A DNA stretch of 64,000 nucleotides from Leclercia sp. LSNIH1 (lineage in GTDB: Bacteria; Pseudomonadota; Gammaproteobacteria; Enterobacterales; Enterobacteriaceae): the NCBI RefSeq assembly GCF_002902985.1, contig NZ_CP026167.1:620001-684000 (forward strand), read 5' to 3'. Below are positions 35,431 to 46,324 of this stretch, piece by piece; the stretch's first letter is position 1; each line of letters opens with the position of its first letter. The position numbers were made by a program, and so were the translations under genes. A model generated the notes under the pieces. That model had not been told where the DNA came from, searched no databases, and saw nothing but the letters and a program-made list of their open reading frames with translations.

Positions 35431-36330
35431 ATGGATAAAATTCACGCAATGCAGTTATTTATTCGCGTCGCTGAACTGGAGAGTTTTTCCCGCGCCGCAG
35501 ATTCAATGGGCCTGCCTAAAGGTAGCGTATCGCGCCAGATTCAGGCGCTGGAGAACGGGCTTGGCACCCAGCTGCTGCACCGCACCACGCGTCGGGTCAG
35601 CCTGACGCAGGACGGTATGGTCTACTACGAGCGGGCCAAAGATCTGCTGACCAATATGGAAGAACTGGATGGTCTTTTTTTGCACGATCCTGCCAGCGTC
35701 AGTGGAAGAATACGCGTCGATATGCCGGCCAACGTTGCGCGAAATTTAGTCATCCCCAAACTGCCACTCTTCCTGCAACAGTACCCCGGCATTGAACTGG
35801 AGCTGAGCAGCAGCGACCGGCTGGTGGATGTGATTCGGGAAGGATTTGATTGCGTGGTGCGCGTCGGCACCCTGAAAGATTCCGGCTTAATTGCCCGCCC
35901 GCTCGGCAGGCTGTCGGTGATCAACTGCGCCAGCCCCGATTATCTGTCGCGTTTTGGCTATCCCGACGGGCTGGATGATTTAACCTCCCATGCGGTGGTG
36001 CATTACGCAACGCATCTCGGCACCCGGCCCCAGGGGTTCGAATATTACGATGGTGAGGCGACCCACTGGGTTAAGACCGGCGGTGTCCTGACGGTCAACA
36101 GCACCGAGACTTACCATGCCTCCGCCCTCGCCGGGCTGGGAATTATTCAGGTGCCGCGGGTAGGCGTGCGTGACGCCCTGCGGGCCAAAAAGCTGCTGGA
36201 GATCCTCCCGCAGTACCGCGCCAGGCCCATGCCGGTGTCGCTCATTTATCCCCACCGCCGCAACCTCTCCCGCCGGGTGCATCTGTTTATGGCCTGGCTC
36301 ACGGAAATCATGAAAACCTACGTTGACTGA
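35431..36330 (+). CDS. yhjC: LysR-family transcriptional regulator (YhjC-like)
   Basis: A 299-residue LysR-family regulator. The HTH segment is ESFSRAADSMGLPKGSVSRQ (about 17-36), followed by a full effector domain. The sequence and position before yhjD match E. coli YhjC (RcdB), with many differences, so it is either that gene or a close paralogue. It is divergent from the SDR gene across 119 nt, which suggests control of that neighbour. The symbol is given by synteny and similarity from memory. Confidence 0.7.
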   Translation: MDKIHAMQLFIRVAELESFSRAADSMGLPKGSVSRQIQALENGLGTQLLHRTTRRVSLTQDGMVYYERAKDLLTNMEELDGLFLHDPASVSGRIRVDMPANVARNLVIPKLPLFLQQYPGIELELSSSDRLVDVIREGFDCVVRVGTLKDSGLIARPLGRLSVINCASPDYLSRFGYPDGLDDLTSHAVVHYATHLGTRPQGFEYYDGEATHWVKTGGVLTVNSTETYHASALAGLGIIQVPRVGVRDALRAKKLLEILPQYRARPMPVSLIYPHRRNLSRRVHLFMAWLTEIMKTYVD

Positions 36331-36383
36331 GCGCAGGCTATAATTGCAATGAACTCTCGCTAACGATAAGGAAAACGTGACTG

Positions 36384-37424
36384 ATGCCGGATAGCAGCCA
36401 GCAACGTCCCACCCAGGATCTGGACTACGAGCCGATTAAGAAACTGGAAAATAGCCCGCCCCCGGCGCCAGATGAACCCAAAATTACCGCCGTGCGTAAA
36501 AGGGGCAGCCTGCTCGACAAGGCGAAAGATCTCATCCAGCTGATCCAACAGCGGCCGATGATTGCTCACCTGCTGCGCGCCGCCGAGCGTTTTAACGATC
36601 GGTTGGGCAACCAGTTTGGCGCCGCAATCACCTACTTCTCCTTCCTGTCGATGATCCCCATCCTGATGCTCTCCTTTGCGGCAGCTGGGTTTGTGCTGGT
36701 GTCGCACCCGACGCTGTTGCAGGACATCTTCAGCAAAATCCTGCAAAACGTCAGCGATCCGACGCTGGCCTCGACCCTGAAAAGCACCATCAACACCGCC
36801 GTCCAGCAACGTACTACTGTCGGGATTGTCGGTTTGTTTGTGGCGCTCTACTCCGGCATCAACTGGATGGGCAACCTGCGTGAAGCGATCCGCGCCCAGT
36901 CGCGCGACGTCTGGGAGCGTAAGCCGCAGGACCAGGAGAAAATCTGGATTAAGTATTTCCGCGACTTCGTCTCGCTGATCGGGCTGCTGGTGGCGCTGGT
37001 TATCACCCTCTCCATCACTTCCGCGGCAGGCTCGGCGCAGCAGATGATCATCTCCGCGCTCTATCTCGACACCATCGAGTGGCTGAAGCCAGTCTGGCAT
37101 CTGGTGGGGTTAGGGATCTCGATGCTGGCGAACTACCTGCTCTTCTTCTGGATTTTCTGGCGCCTGCCGCGCCATCGCCCTCGCCGTAAGGCGCTGATCC
37201 GCGGCACGTTCATTGCCGCTATCGGCTTTGAGGTCATTAAAATCGTGATGACCTACACCCTGCCGTCACTGGTGACCTCCCCGTCCGGGGCGGCATTCGG
37301 CTCCGTGCTGGGGTTGCTGGCCTTCTTCTATTTCTTCGCCAGACTGACCCTCTTCTGCGCGGCATGGATCGCCACCGCCGAGTACCCGGATGACCGGCGA
37401 ATGCCCGGTAAAAGCCACCGTTAA
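36384..37424 (+). CDS. yhjD: YhjD inner membrane protein (YihY/BrkB family)
   Basis: A 346-residue membrane protein with a soluble N-terminal part (1-70) and about six helices of the YihY family (AAITYFSFLSMIPILMLSF is the first). In E. coli a yhjD mutation allows survival without Kdo on lipid A, so a role in lipid or LPS transport has been proposed; the actual activity is unproven. A 10-bp-stem hairpin follows. It lies 53 nt after the LysR gene. Confidence 0.92.
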   Translation: MPDSSQQRPTQDLDYEPIKKLENSPPPAPDEPKITAVRKRGSLLDKAKDLIQLIQQRPMIAHLLRAAERFNDRLGNQFGAAITYFSFLSMIPILMLSFAAAGFVLVSHPTLLQDIFSKILQNVSDPTLASTLKSTINTAVQQRTTVGIVGLFVALYSGINWMGNLREAIRAQSRDVWERKPQDQEKIWIKYFRDFVSLIGLLVALVITLSITSAAGSAQQMIISALYLDTIEWLKPVWHLVGLGISMLANYLLFFWIFWRLPRHRPRRKALIRGTFIAAIGFEVIKIVMTYTLPSLVTSPSGAAFGSVLGLLAFFYFFARLTLFCAAWIATAEYPDDRRMPGKSHR

Positions 37425-37431
37425 TTCCCCT

Positions 37432-37467
37432 ATCGGGCTGAATAAGAATGAAATATATCAGCCCGAT
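37432..37467 (+). terminator. Hairpin after yhjD
   Basis: Perfect 10-bp arms ATCGGGCTGA (37432-37441) and TCAGCCCGAT (37458-37467) lie just after the yhjD stop. The following sequence TCATCATTTC is only weakly T-rich. The rest of the 272-nt gap to yhjE is AT-rich and shows no gene; it must hold the yhjE promoter. Confidence 0.6.
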
Positions 37468-37696
37468 TCATCATTTCAGCATATAAATCCAGCCTGTAAC
37501 TTTTATTTAACCGAAAACCAGTTATATATTCCAACTTTTTATTTCTGTGAAGCATTTCATAGATGTGATTCTTCTGGTCCGAAAATTATCCGCTTTTTGC
37601 TCGCTTTTTCACCGGCCGCTGCGTTTGTTACAGATTGAAATATCGCTTTTGCTGTGCGTAATATGGCCTTTCGTTCGCCAAAAATAAGAAAAGTTT

Positions 37697-39019
37697 ATGC
37701 AAGCCACAGCCACAACACTTAATTCAGAGCAGGAAAACGCCCCGGTTAACTCGCGCAATAAAGTCGTCGTCGCGTCACTGATTGGCACCGCCATTGAATT
37801 CTTCGACTTCTATATTTACGCCACCGCTGCGGTTATCGTTTTCCCGCATATCTTCTTCCCGCAGGGCGACCCGACGGCGGCCACGCTACAGTCGCTGGCA
37901 ACCTTCGCCATCGCCTTTGTTGCGCGCCCTATCGGCTCGGCCCTGTTCGGTCACTTCGGCGATCGCGTCGGGCGTAAGGTAACCCTGGTTGCTTCGCTGC
38001 TGACCATGGGTATCTCTACCGTTGCCATCGGCCTGCTGCCGACCTATGAAACCATCGGGATTCTGGCCCCGCTGCTTCTGGCGCTGGCCCGTTTTGGCCA
38101 GGGTCTGGGACTGGGCGGGGAATGGGGCGGCGCGGCGCTGCTGGCCACCGAAAATGCCCCGCCACGCAAACGTGCGCTGTATGGATCCTTCCCACAGTTG
38201 GGCGCGCCGATTGGCTTCTTCTTTGCCAACGGCACCTTCCTGCTGCTCTCCTGGCTGCTGACTGACGAGCAGTTCATGACCTGGGGCTGGCGTATTCCGT
38301 TTATCTTCTCGGCGGTGCTGGTGCTGATTGGCCTCTATGTGCGCGTCTCCCTGCACGAGACCCCGGTGTTTGCCAAAGTGGCCGCCGCGAAAAAACAGGT
38401 AAAAATCCCGCTGGGCACGCTGCTGACCAAACACGTTCGCGTGACCGTGCTCGGCACCTTCATCATGCTGGCGACCTACACGCTGTTCTATATCATGACC
38501 GTCTATTCCATGACCTTCAGCACCACGCCTGCGCCGGTGGGCCTGGGCCTGCCGCGTAACGAAGTGCTGTGGATGCTGATGATGGCGGTTATCGGTTTTG
38601 GCGTGATGGTGCCGATTGCGGGCCTGCTGGCCGACCGTTTTGGCCGTCGCCCGAGCATGATTGTGATCACTTCGCTGATTATTCTGTTTGCGCTGTTCGT
38701 CTTCCCGCCGCTGCTCGGTTCCGGTAATCCGGCGCTGGTGATGGCGTATCTGCTGATTGGCCTGAGCCTGATGGGGCTGACATTCGGTCCGATGGGCGCG
38801 CTGCTGCCAGAGCTGTTCCCGACCGAAGTGCGTTACACGGGCGCCTCCTTCTCCTATAACGTCTCTTCGATTCTGGGTGCGTCCGTGGCGCCGTATATCG
38901 CTACCTGGTTACAGGCGAATTACGGTCTGCAATACGTAGGGATCTACCTGGCGGCGATGGCGGCACTGACGCTGATTGCGCTGCTGCTGACTCACGAGAC
39001 TCGCCATCAGTCATTGTGA
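37697..39019 (+). CDS. yhjE: Major facilitator superfamily transporter YhjE
   Basis: A 440-residue, twelve-helix transporter of the metabolite:H+ symporter group (related to ProP, KgtP and ShiA). Family features: the first helix IGTAIEFFDFYIYATAAVIV with the conserved E-FFDF, the loop motif GHFGDRVGRK, and a second one ADRFGRRPSM in the C-terminal half. The substrate is not known. Length equals E. coli YhjE. Convergent with yhjG. Confidence 0.95.
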   Translation: MQATATTLNSEQENAPVNSRNKVVVASLIGTAIEFFDFYIYATAAVIVFPHIFFPQGDPTAATLQSLATFAIAFVARPIGSALFGHFGDRVGRKVTLVASLLTMGISTVAIGLLPTYETIGILAPLLLALARFGQGLGLGGEWGGAALLATENAPPRKRALYGSFPQLGAPIGFFFANGTFLLLSWLLTDEQFMTWGWRIPFIFSAVLVLIGLYVRVSLHETPVFAKVAAAKKQVKIPLGTLLTKHVRVTVLGTFIMLATYTLFYIMTVYSMTFSTTPAPVGLGLPRNEVLWMLMMAVIGFGVMVPIAGLLADRFGRRPSMIVITSLIILFALFVFPPLLGSGNPALVMAYLLIGLSLMGLTFGPMGALLPELFPTEVRYTGASFSYNVSSILGASVAPYIATWLQANYGLQYVGIYLAAMAALTLIALLLTHETRHQSL

Positions 39020-39028
39020 TCCTTAATG

Positions 39029-39085
39029 CCGGGTGGCGCTGCGCTTACCCGGCCTACATTCTCCTGTAGGCCGGGCAAAGCCTCC
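39029..39085. repeat. REP pair between yhjE and yhjG
   Basis: GCCGGGTGGCGCTGCGCTTA followed by CCCGGCCTAC, and a shorter inverted unit GTAGGCCGGGCAAAGCC. They fill the gap between two convergent genes. Confidence 0.85.
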
Positions 39086-39087
39086 CA

Positions 39088-41127
39088 CTATTTCTTCATC
39101 TGCGACAGAATGGTTTGACACTGATTGGCCTGCCCCTCAGACGGCGAGATGAGCGCCAGCAGCGCTGCAGCAGGGGTAACCAGGGTCGCCAGCGCAGCGG
39201 CCACCGCACCACGAGCAATTAACGGCCCCGCCTTCACCCCCGCATCCGGATCTTTAAAGCTACCACGCACGTACAGCGGCGAGCGCAGCGTCACGATGCG
39301 AATGCCTTTACTTTCCGGGTTGATGGTGAGATCCAGCTGTTCCGAGGCCATACTGGCGGTGCCGGTGACGTTGATCACCGCGTTTTCAGTATCGAAGGCG
39401 AAAATCTGCGGCCGTGCGACGCCGTTGACCAGGTCAATATTGGCCGCTGCGCAGTTTACCCGCACCTCGTCGTCGCCAAAGATCTGGCCGACGATGAAGT
39501 TCCCGACGTTCAGACCCAGAATTTCCATCAGGTTACGGCTCACCAGCCCGTCGTTCATCAGCAGCTTCAGATTGCCGTTACCGTTCCCCAGCAGGGCCGC
39601 AACAGAGTTGCCGGTACCGCGAATTTTGGCATCGCCATTCATCTCCCCCAGGGTTTTCTGCATCAGCTCCACATCCGGCATCAGCTCCTTCAGCTTCAGC
39701 CGTCGCGCCTGAATATCGGCCTGGCCCCGCATCGGATTTTTATCGCCTTCAAGATGGATATTTGAGGAGATGGTGCCGCCAGCCAGACCAAACTTCAGCG
39801 GCTCCAGACGCAGGTCGGCGTTTTTCAGGAGGATATGGGTAGAAAGATTACTGATAGGCAGGCTGCTGCCATGCTCGATCCGCCGCCCTTTGAAGCGCAC
39901 GTCCGCATCCATTACGTCCCACTTATCGGTTTCGAAGCGGTCGTTCGGCAGCACTTTGCCGGACGGCGGTGCCTGCTTGCGTACCTCCTCCGCTTTGGTG
40001 CCTTTACCGGAGTCGACGCCAATCAGCGGCCCGAGGTCCGCCAGCCGCAGCTGACGCGACTCCACATCCCCTTCCAGCTTCGGCCGCGGTTTGCCGGTGG
40101 TGTAGGTCAGCGAACCGTGGATATCGCTGTCACCGATCCGGCCATTAAAGTTGCGGTAATCGTAGACCGAGGCCTCTTCCGAATTGATCTTCGCCACCAG
40201 CCGACCATCGGTTTCAAACGGCGGCGTATCAGGCAGCAGTACGCCGGTCAGCTCATAAAGTTCGCCCAGCGAATCCCCGGCAAATTTCAGCTTCAGATCG
40301 ACGCCGCCCATCTTCATTGGGTCGTTCACCGTACCGACAAAAGCCACCCGGGTATTGCCGGAGCGGAAGTCAGCCTGCACCGGGAAGGGGGTGCCTTCGC
40401 TGCGCAACGCCAGCATACCGCCAATTTTACCGGTGCCGCGCAGCGGCTGATCGTTGTAGCGCCCTTCCGCCTTCAGGCCAAAGACGTAATCGCCGACCTT
40501 ATCCTTTTTGCCTTTATCGCCAGTCACTTCGCTGAAGGGTACCGGCTTGCCCAGCGGATCGACGAAGAGCTCCATCTGTGCTTTGCTGACCGCGTCGTTC
40601 ACGTCGATCCGCCCACGATCGAACAGAATATTATCGAGGCGGAAAGACCAGGACGAAGGCTGGGCATCAGGATCTTTTTCTTTATCATCGCCTGCCAGAT
40701 CGAAGGTCCAGTTATTGGTCTTCTCCGACAGGCGGATCAGCCGGGCATCTGGCTGTTGCAGTTTGATCCACGGCAGATAGACCGTTTTGGTAAGCAGTGC
40801 CAGCGGCGCAAGGGTGGCCTCCACGCGCGGGAGATGCACCATGGTGATTTCAGGAATGTCCGGCGGGTTGCCGAGAATAACGTCGTTAGCGTGAACGTGC
40901 GGCCAGGGTATCCAGCTGCGCCAGCCCGTTTCGCCCTTCTGCCGCTCCCATACCACGCCCAAGTCCCCGCGAATAGCGAAAGGACGGTTAAGTTCGGTCG
41001 AGACTTTCTGGTTGATGGTCGGTTTGAGGCGGTTCCAGTCAAATGTCGCGATCACGACAATCAGCACCACAATCAGCAACAAGAAGACTCCCCCTGTCCA
41101 GGTGATAATCTTCGCTGTTTTTGTCAT
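39088..41127 (-). CDS. yhjG: AsmA family protein YhjG
   Basis: A 679-residue envelope protein with one N-terminal membrane anchor (WTGGVFLLLIVVLIVVIATF) and a long periplasmic beta-rich body of the AsmA family, ending in the conserved AsmA C-terminal region (DGLVSRNLMEILGLNVGNFI). AsmA-like proteins are thought to carry phospholipids between membranes; YhjG itself is little studied. ATG 41127 (MTKTAKIITW) is chosen over one eight codons upstream by match to E. coli YhjG. Confidence 0.94.
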   Translation of the reverse strand: MTKTAKIITWTGGVFLLLIVVLIVVIATFDWNRLKPTINQKVSTELNRPFAIRGDLGVVWERQKGETGWRSWIPWPHVHANDVILGNPPDIPEITMVHLPRVEATLAPLALLTKTVYLPWIKLQQPDARLIRLSEKTNNWTFDLAGDDKEKDPDAQPSSWSFRLDNILFDRGRIDVNDAVSKAQMELFVDPLGKPVPFSEVTGDKGKKDKVGDYVFGLKAEGRYNDQPLRGTGKIGGMLALRSEGTPFPVQADFRSGNTRVAFVGTVNDPMKMGGVDLKLKFAGDSLGELYELTGVLLPDTPPFETDGRLVAKINSEEASVYDYRNFNGRIGDSDIHGSLTYTTGKPRPKLEGDVESRQLRLADLGPLIGVDSGKGTKAEEVRKQAPPSGKVLPNDRFETDKWDVMDADVRFKGRRIEHGSSLPISNLSTHILLKNADLRLEPLKFGLAGGTISSNIHLEGDKNPMRGQADIQARRLKLKELMPDVELMQKTLGEMNGDAKIRGTGNSVAALLGNGNGNLKLLMNDGLVSRNLMEILGLNVGNFIVGQIFGDDEVRVNCAAANIDLVNGVARPQIFAFDTENAVINVTGTASMASEQLDLTINPESKGIRIVTLRSPLYVRGSFKDPDAGVKAGPLIARGAVAAALATLVTPAAALLALISPSEGQANQCQTILSQMKK

Positions 41128-41248
41128 CCCATACTCCCTTTCAGTAATCACTTGCCTTTCATGAATATAGTCCAGGCATGCGGAAAGGGGGCGGCAGCGT
41201 CCGGTAATAACGCGTTAACCACGCGCTATTACGGGAAGCTGCTGGGTT

Positions 41249-42019
41249 TTACAGGGTGATGATTACGTTGTCGAGCGTCTCCATCGACACCGGGCGGGAG
41301 AGGAAATAGCCCTGGGCGGCAGCGGCGGGTGAGTTCTGTACATCGCGCCACTCTTCCAGCGTCTCGACGCCTTCGACGATAACCCCCTGGCAGTAGCGGT
41401 TCATCAGTTGCAGCAGAAGCGTGAACAGATTGCGCCCTTCCGGCGTCTGGCGCAGCATAATGAACAGATCGCGCGCCACTTTGATGTAATCGTAACGCAC
41501 TTCGCTCAGGGCGGAGAAGTTCGCCATACCGGTGCCAAAGTCGTCCAGCCACAGCGGGCCAAACTCACACATGGTGGCAAACGAGGAGTCCTGCGGCAGA
41601 CGAACGTGCTCCACCAGCTCAAAGCGCAGCCACGGCAGCCGCTGGATCAGCTTCTGCAGGCTCTCATCCTGCCGCACCGCCAGCAGAGTTGGGCCATCGA
41701 CGTTAACCGAAGCCAGAATGTTGTTGTCGGCGAAAAAGTTTTGTCTCACCGCCAGCATGGCGAGCTGCTCCTCCAGGATATCCAGACGATGACGCACGGG
41801 GACTTCCGCGAAGTAGCGATCCGGTGCAATCCGCTGTGCCGGGTTTGAAGGATGGGTCACGACGGTCAGGATCTCAATCGCCATCAGCTTACCGTCGGTA
41901 CGGTAGATCGGCTGATAAGTATAAGCGCGCTCACATTGCAGCCAGTAGCGGTGTTCCTGTAAGTTCTCAATACTCGCTTCAGGGATGCTCAGCAGCTGGA
42001 TGTCCTGCCTTAACTTCAT
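41249..42019 (-). CDS. pdeH: Cyclic-di-GMP phosphodiesterase PdeH
   Basis: A 256-residue stand-alone EAL-domain enzyme that hydrolyses c-di-GMP and keeps its level low in motile cells. The catalytic signature is conserved: EIL in place of EAL (as in other PdeH proteins), NVDGPTL, ELVEHV, LWLDDFGTGMANFSAL and VIVEGVETLEEW. Expression with late flagellar genes is indicated by a textbook sigma-28 promoter upstream. Divergent from kdgK. Confidence 0.96.
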   Translation of the reverse strand: MKLRQDIQLLSIPEASIENLQEHRYWLQCERAYTYQPIYRTDGKLMAIEILTVVTHPSNPAQRIAPDRYFAEVPVRHRLDILEEQLAMLAVRQNFFADNNILASVNVDGPTLLAVRQDESLQKLIQRLPWLRFELVEHVRLPQDSSFATMCEFGPLWLDDFGTGMANFSALSEVRYDYIKVARDLFIMLRQTPEGRNLFTLLLQLMNRYCQGVIVEGVETLEEWRDVQNSPAAAAQGYFLSRPVSMETLDNVIITL

Positions 42020-42069
42020 TTCAGATGTCCTGTTGAATGGGAAAGAGCCTGTCGGGACTGGTCAAAGGA

Positions 42070-42096
42070 TTATCGGCTCCTGGTAAGAGAACTTTA
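42070..42096 (-). promoter_or_regulatory. Sigma-28 (FliA) promoter of pdeH
   Basis: On the minus strand TAAA, 15 nt, GCCGATAA, which is an exact match to the flagellar sigma-28 consensus, about 50 nt upstream of the pdeH start. It places pdeH in the class III flagellar regulon, as in E. coli, and implies that the organism is flagellated. Confidence 0.93.
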
Positions 42097-42168
42097 TGTC
42101 CGGTTGCGGACGAAAATGAAAATCTGAGATATCAAACCCGTCAGGAACTTGTCCGAGTTCAAAAAAAT

Positions 42169-42187
42169 AATGGAACGTCGTTTTAAT
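42169..42187. promoter_or_regulatory. KdgR-like operator upstream of kdgK
   Basis: AATGGAACGTCGTTTTAAT has the palindromic core AACG/CGTT and fits the RAAAYRNYRTTTY KdgR pattern with one mismatch. It lies 65-83 nt upstream of kdgK, which belongs to the KdgR regulon in enterobacteria. Confidence 0.6.
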
Positions 42188-42251
42188 ACAGTTGACCGCT
42201 TCCGGCCTCCAGCGCAAACTAACCGCAGTTTAATTATCCAGGTTCACGACT

Positions 42252-43181
42252 ATGTCCAAAAAAATTGCCGTGATCGGCGAATGTATGATCGAACTCTCCC
42301 AGAAAGGCGCGGAAGTCAGCCGCGGCTTTGGTGGCGACACCTTAAATACCTCCGTATATATTGCTCGTCAGGTCGATGCTGACGCGCTGGCGGTAAACTA
42401 TGTTACGGCGCTGGGCACCGACAATTTCAGCCAGCAGATGCTGGACGCATGGCAGAGTGAAAATGTCGATACTTCCCTGACCCAGCGGATGGAAAACCGC
42501 CTGCCGGGCCTCTATTACATCGAGACCGACAGCACCGGCGAGCGCACCTTCTATTACTGGCGTAACGAAGCTGCCGCCAAATTCTGGCTGGAGAGCGACA
42601 GCGCGGCGCAGATCTGCGAAACGCTGGCCCATTTCGACTACCTCTATCTGAGCGGCATCAGCCTTGCGATCCTCAGCCAGAGCAGCCGTGAAAAACTGCT
42701 CTCCTTACTGCGCGAATGCCGCGCCAACGGCGGGAAGGTGATTTTCGACAACAACTACCGTCCACGCCTGTGGGCCAGCCGCGAAGAGACGCAGCAGGCC
42801 TATAGCCAGATGCTGGAATGCACCGATATCGCTTTCTTAACCCTCGACGACGAAGATGCGCTGTGGGGCGAGAAGCCGGTTGATGAGGTGATTGCGCGTA
42901 CGCAGGCCGCCGGTGTCAGCGAAGTGGTAATTAAGCGCGGGGCAGATTCCTGCCTGGTGGCGATCGCCGGAGAAGCGGTTATCGAAGTACCTGCGGTGAA
43001 GCTGGCGAAAGAGAAAGTGATTGATACGACCGCGGCGGGTGACTCCTTCAGCGCCGGCTATCTGGCGGTGCGTCTGACGGGCGGTACGCCGGAAGCGGCA
43101 GCGCAGCGCGGCCACCTGACCGCCAGCACGGTGATCCAGTATCGCGGCGCCATCATTCCACGCGAAGCGATGCCTGCTTAA
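42252..43181 (+). CDS. kdgK: 2-dehydro-3-deoxygluconokinase
   Basis: A 309-residue ribokinase-family (PfkB) kinase that phosphorylates 2-keto-3-deoxygluconate to KDPG, feeding hexuronate and pectin breakdown into the Entner-Doudoroff pathway. The N-terminal GGDTLNTSVYIARQ and the C-terminal catalytic motif DTTAAGDSFSAGYL are intact. It has its own promoter region with a KdgR-like box and a bidirectional terminator shared with yhjJ. Confidence 0.97.
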   Translation: MSKKIAVIGECMIELSQKGAEVSRGFGGDTLNTSVYIARQVDADALAVNYVTALGTDNFSQQMLDAWQSENVDTSLTQRMENRLPGLYYIETDSTGERTFYYWRNEAAAKFWLESDSAAQICETLAHFDYLYLSGISLAILSQSSREKLLSLLRECRANGGKVIFDNNYRPRLWASREETQQAYSQMLECTDIAFLTLDDEDALWGEKPVDEVIARTQAAGVSEVVIKRGADSCLVAIAGEAVIEVPAVKLAKEKVIDTTAAGDSFSAGYLAVRLTGGTPEAAAQRGHLTASTVIQYRGAIIPREAMPA

Positions 43182-43194
43182 GGGCTGTATCCAT

Positions 43195-43224
43195 TAAAAA
43201 AGGCAACTTACGTTGCCTTTTTCC
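43195..43224. terminator. Bidirectional terminator between kdgK and yhjJ
   Basis: AAAAAAGGCAAC-TTAC-GTTGCCTTTTTCC: a 6-bp G/C-containing stem with A tract on one side and T tract on the other, so it can end transcripts from both convergent genes. Confidence 0.9.
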
Positions 43225-43226
43225 TT

Positions 43227-44654
43227 TTACTGCGCGCGTGCCATAATGTCGTTCCACGTCGCCTGCAGCTCCTTCATATCATATTCAGGTTCACCTTTCG
43301 GCTGCATTAAAATTAGCGACATATCCTGAGAAAGCTGCTGACGCAGATCCTGGCTCAACATATCCGCGGTCAGGCTGTTAAGGAAATCCTGGCGCAGCTT
43401 CTGATACTGTTCCGGCGCGATATCCACCACCTGATTTTGCAGGGAGCGAATACGCTGGCTGATCAGGATATCGGTATCGGTACGGGCATAGGTGGCGAAC
43501 AGTTTTTGCAGCTCAATATTTTTCTGCGCCACCAGCGCGTTGAACTCCTCTTCGCTCAGGCCATTATCACGTACTTTCGCCAACTCTTTTGCCACTATCG
43601 CCATATTGGCGTTCAGCTTGTCGCCCGGCGACTCAACATTAATGGCGCACTGGGCGCGCTGGAACAGCACCCGGCAATCAAAGCCCAGACCAATATCTTT
43701 GGCGTTGTTCTTACTCAGGGTTTGCTGAACATGCCAGAACAGCGCTTCACGGGCTAAATCGGCGCGCCAGTAGCGCAGCAGCGCGGCAGACTCACGAATC
43801 GGCTGCCACGGGCTGTCCCACATGATGGAGAGACGATCCTGGCGCACGGCATCGGTCATGATGCTCACCGGCTCTGCGCGCAGAGGTGAAAGCGTTGGCA
43901 CCGGCGCTGGCGTGTTACGTTTGCCTTTCAGCTCGCCGAAGGTTTTGCCAATCTGCTCAATCACCGCGCGGCTATCAATGTTACCGACCACAATCAGGGT
44001 CATGGCATCCGGGGTATACCAGGTCTGGTAGAACGACTTCACCTGTTCAATATCAACCGGTTGCTTTAGCGGCTCTGCCGGATCGTGGCCCAGCAGCGCC
44101 GAACCTTTCAGACGATAGCGCCACCAGCCCTCTTTGGTATCCGCAGGCCAGGTCGCCACCATGTCGCTGTTGCTCAGGGCGTAATTCACCGTCTCAGGGG
44201 TAATGGACACGTTACCGGCGGTATCTGACAGCCAGGTCAGCGCCTCTTTAAGCAGATCGTTGCGGTTGTTTGGCAGGCTGAGGTTAAACATGGTGTAGTC
44301 GTAGGAGACGACAGCAGGCGGCAGCGGGCGTTTCGGATCGATACCCTGTTGCCACAGTGAACGGGCCTGTACAGCCTGAAGGCTACCGCTTTGGGTCAGA
44401 GCCAGTCGGGGCAGGAAATGACTGAAACCGCTCTGTTGCGTACTCTCGGTCAGGGAGCCGGTATTGACGGAAAGGCGGATTTCAATGCGGTCGCTGGGGC
44501 GCTGTGGGGTGGCTAAAACTTGCCACTGAAAACCGTTAGACAGCGTTCCCTGTTGCCAGGCCGGGTCCGGCTGGAGCGCGTCAGCCTGCACGTAACTGGC
44601 TGCTGCCATCATGAGCAAACCGCCGGTTAAGAGTCGAATTTTTGTGCCCTGCAT
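43227..44654 (-). CDS. yhjJ: Periplasmic M16 peptidase-like protein YhjJ
   Basis: A 475-residue exported protein with a signal peptide (MQGTKIRLLTGGLLMMAAAS, cleavage near YVQADA). The two-lobed M16 (insulinase/pitrilysin-type) fold is recognisable, but the zinc motif HXXEH is replaced by SHFLPRL at the expected position (about 82-88), so it should be catalytically inactive, as E. coli YhjJ also appears to be. The C-terminus is about 20 residues shorter than that of E. coli. Function unknown. Confidence 0.92.
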   Translation of the reverse strand: MQGTKIRLLTGGLLMMAAASYVQADALQPDPAWQQGTLSNGFQWQVLATPQRPSDRIEIRLSVNTGSLTESTQQSGFSHFLPRLALTQSGSLQAVQARSLWQQGIDPKRPLPPAVVSYDYTMFNLSLPNNRNDLLKEALTWLSDTAGNVSITPETVNYALSNSDMVATWPADTKEGWWRYRLKGSALLGHDPAEPLKQPVDIEQVKSFYQTWYTPDAMTLIVVGNIDSRAVIEQIGKTFGELKGKRNTPAPVPTLSPLRAEPVSIMTDAVRQDRLSIMWDSPWQPIRESAALLRYWRADLAREALFWHVQQTLSKNNAKDIGLGFDCRVLFQRAQCAINVESPGDKLNANMAIVAKELAKVRDNGLSEEEFNALVAQKNIELQKLFATYARTDTDILISQRIRSLQNQVVDIAPEQYQKLRQDFLNSLTADMLSQDLRQQLSQDMSLILMQPKGEPEYDMKELQATWNDIMARAQ

Positions 44655-44879
44655 GTGAACCCCTGATCAACATTCCTGGTAACAAAGAGTGCCACACGCC
44701 CTGTCGCACTCTAAATATGATGTACAAAACACTCCGATTAGACCGCGCATGAAACGAAACGTCACGGCATGAAGTGAAATTTACCCGAAATAAATCTTAT
44801 CGAATTATGACAAGTATGCTGGGCCATTATGCGCAGGAGCCCGCACCCCGACAAGGGAATGCGGGCCTGAGGGAAGATT

Positions 44880-46205
<1,326 letters not shown>

Positions 46206-46324
46206 TTACCCGTTACCTGCGGCCTTAAAATACCACCCATAAATCAGGACAGATAGAAGTTCAGGCTGAAATTGAAACGCAAATGTTAAGAAATTTGAGC
46301 TGACTCGCACAATCCAGCAACATT

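Noticed and set aside
44655..44879. Hidden small gene between yhjJ and dctA
   Set aside because: A short plus-strand frame exists but lacks a ribosome site and overlaps the end of dctA; the region looks like a promoter for yhjJ plus a transcript end for dctA.
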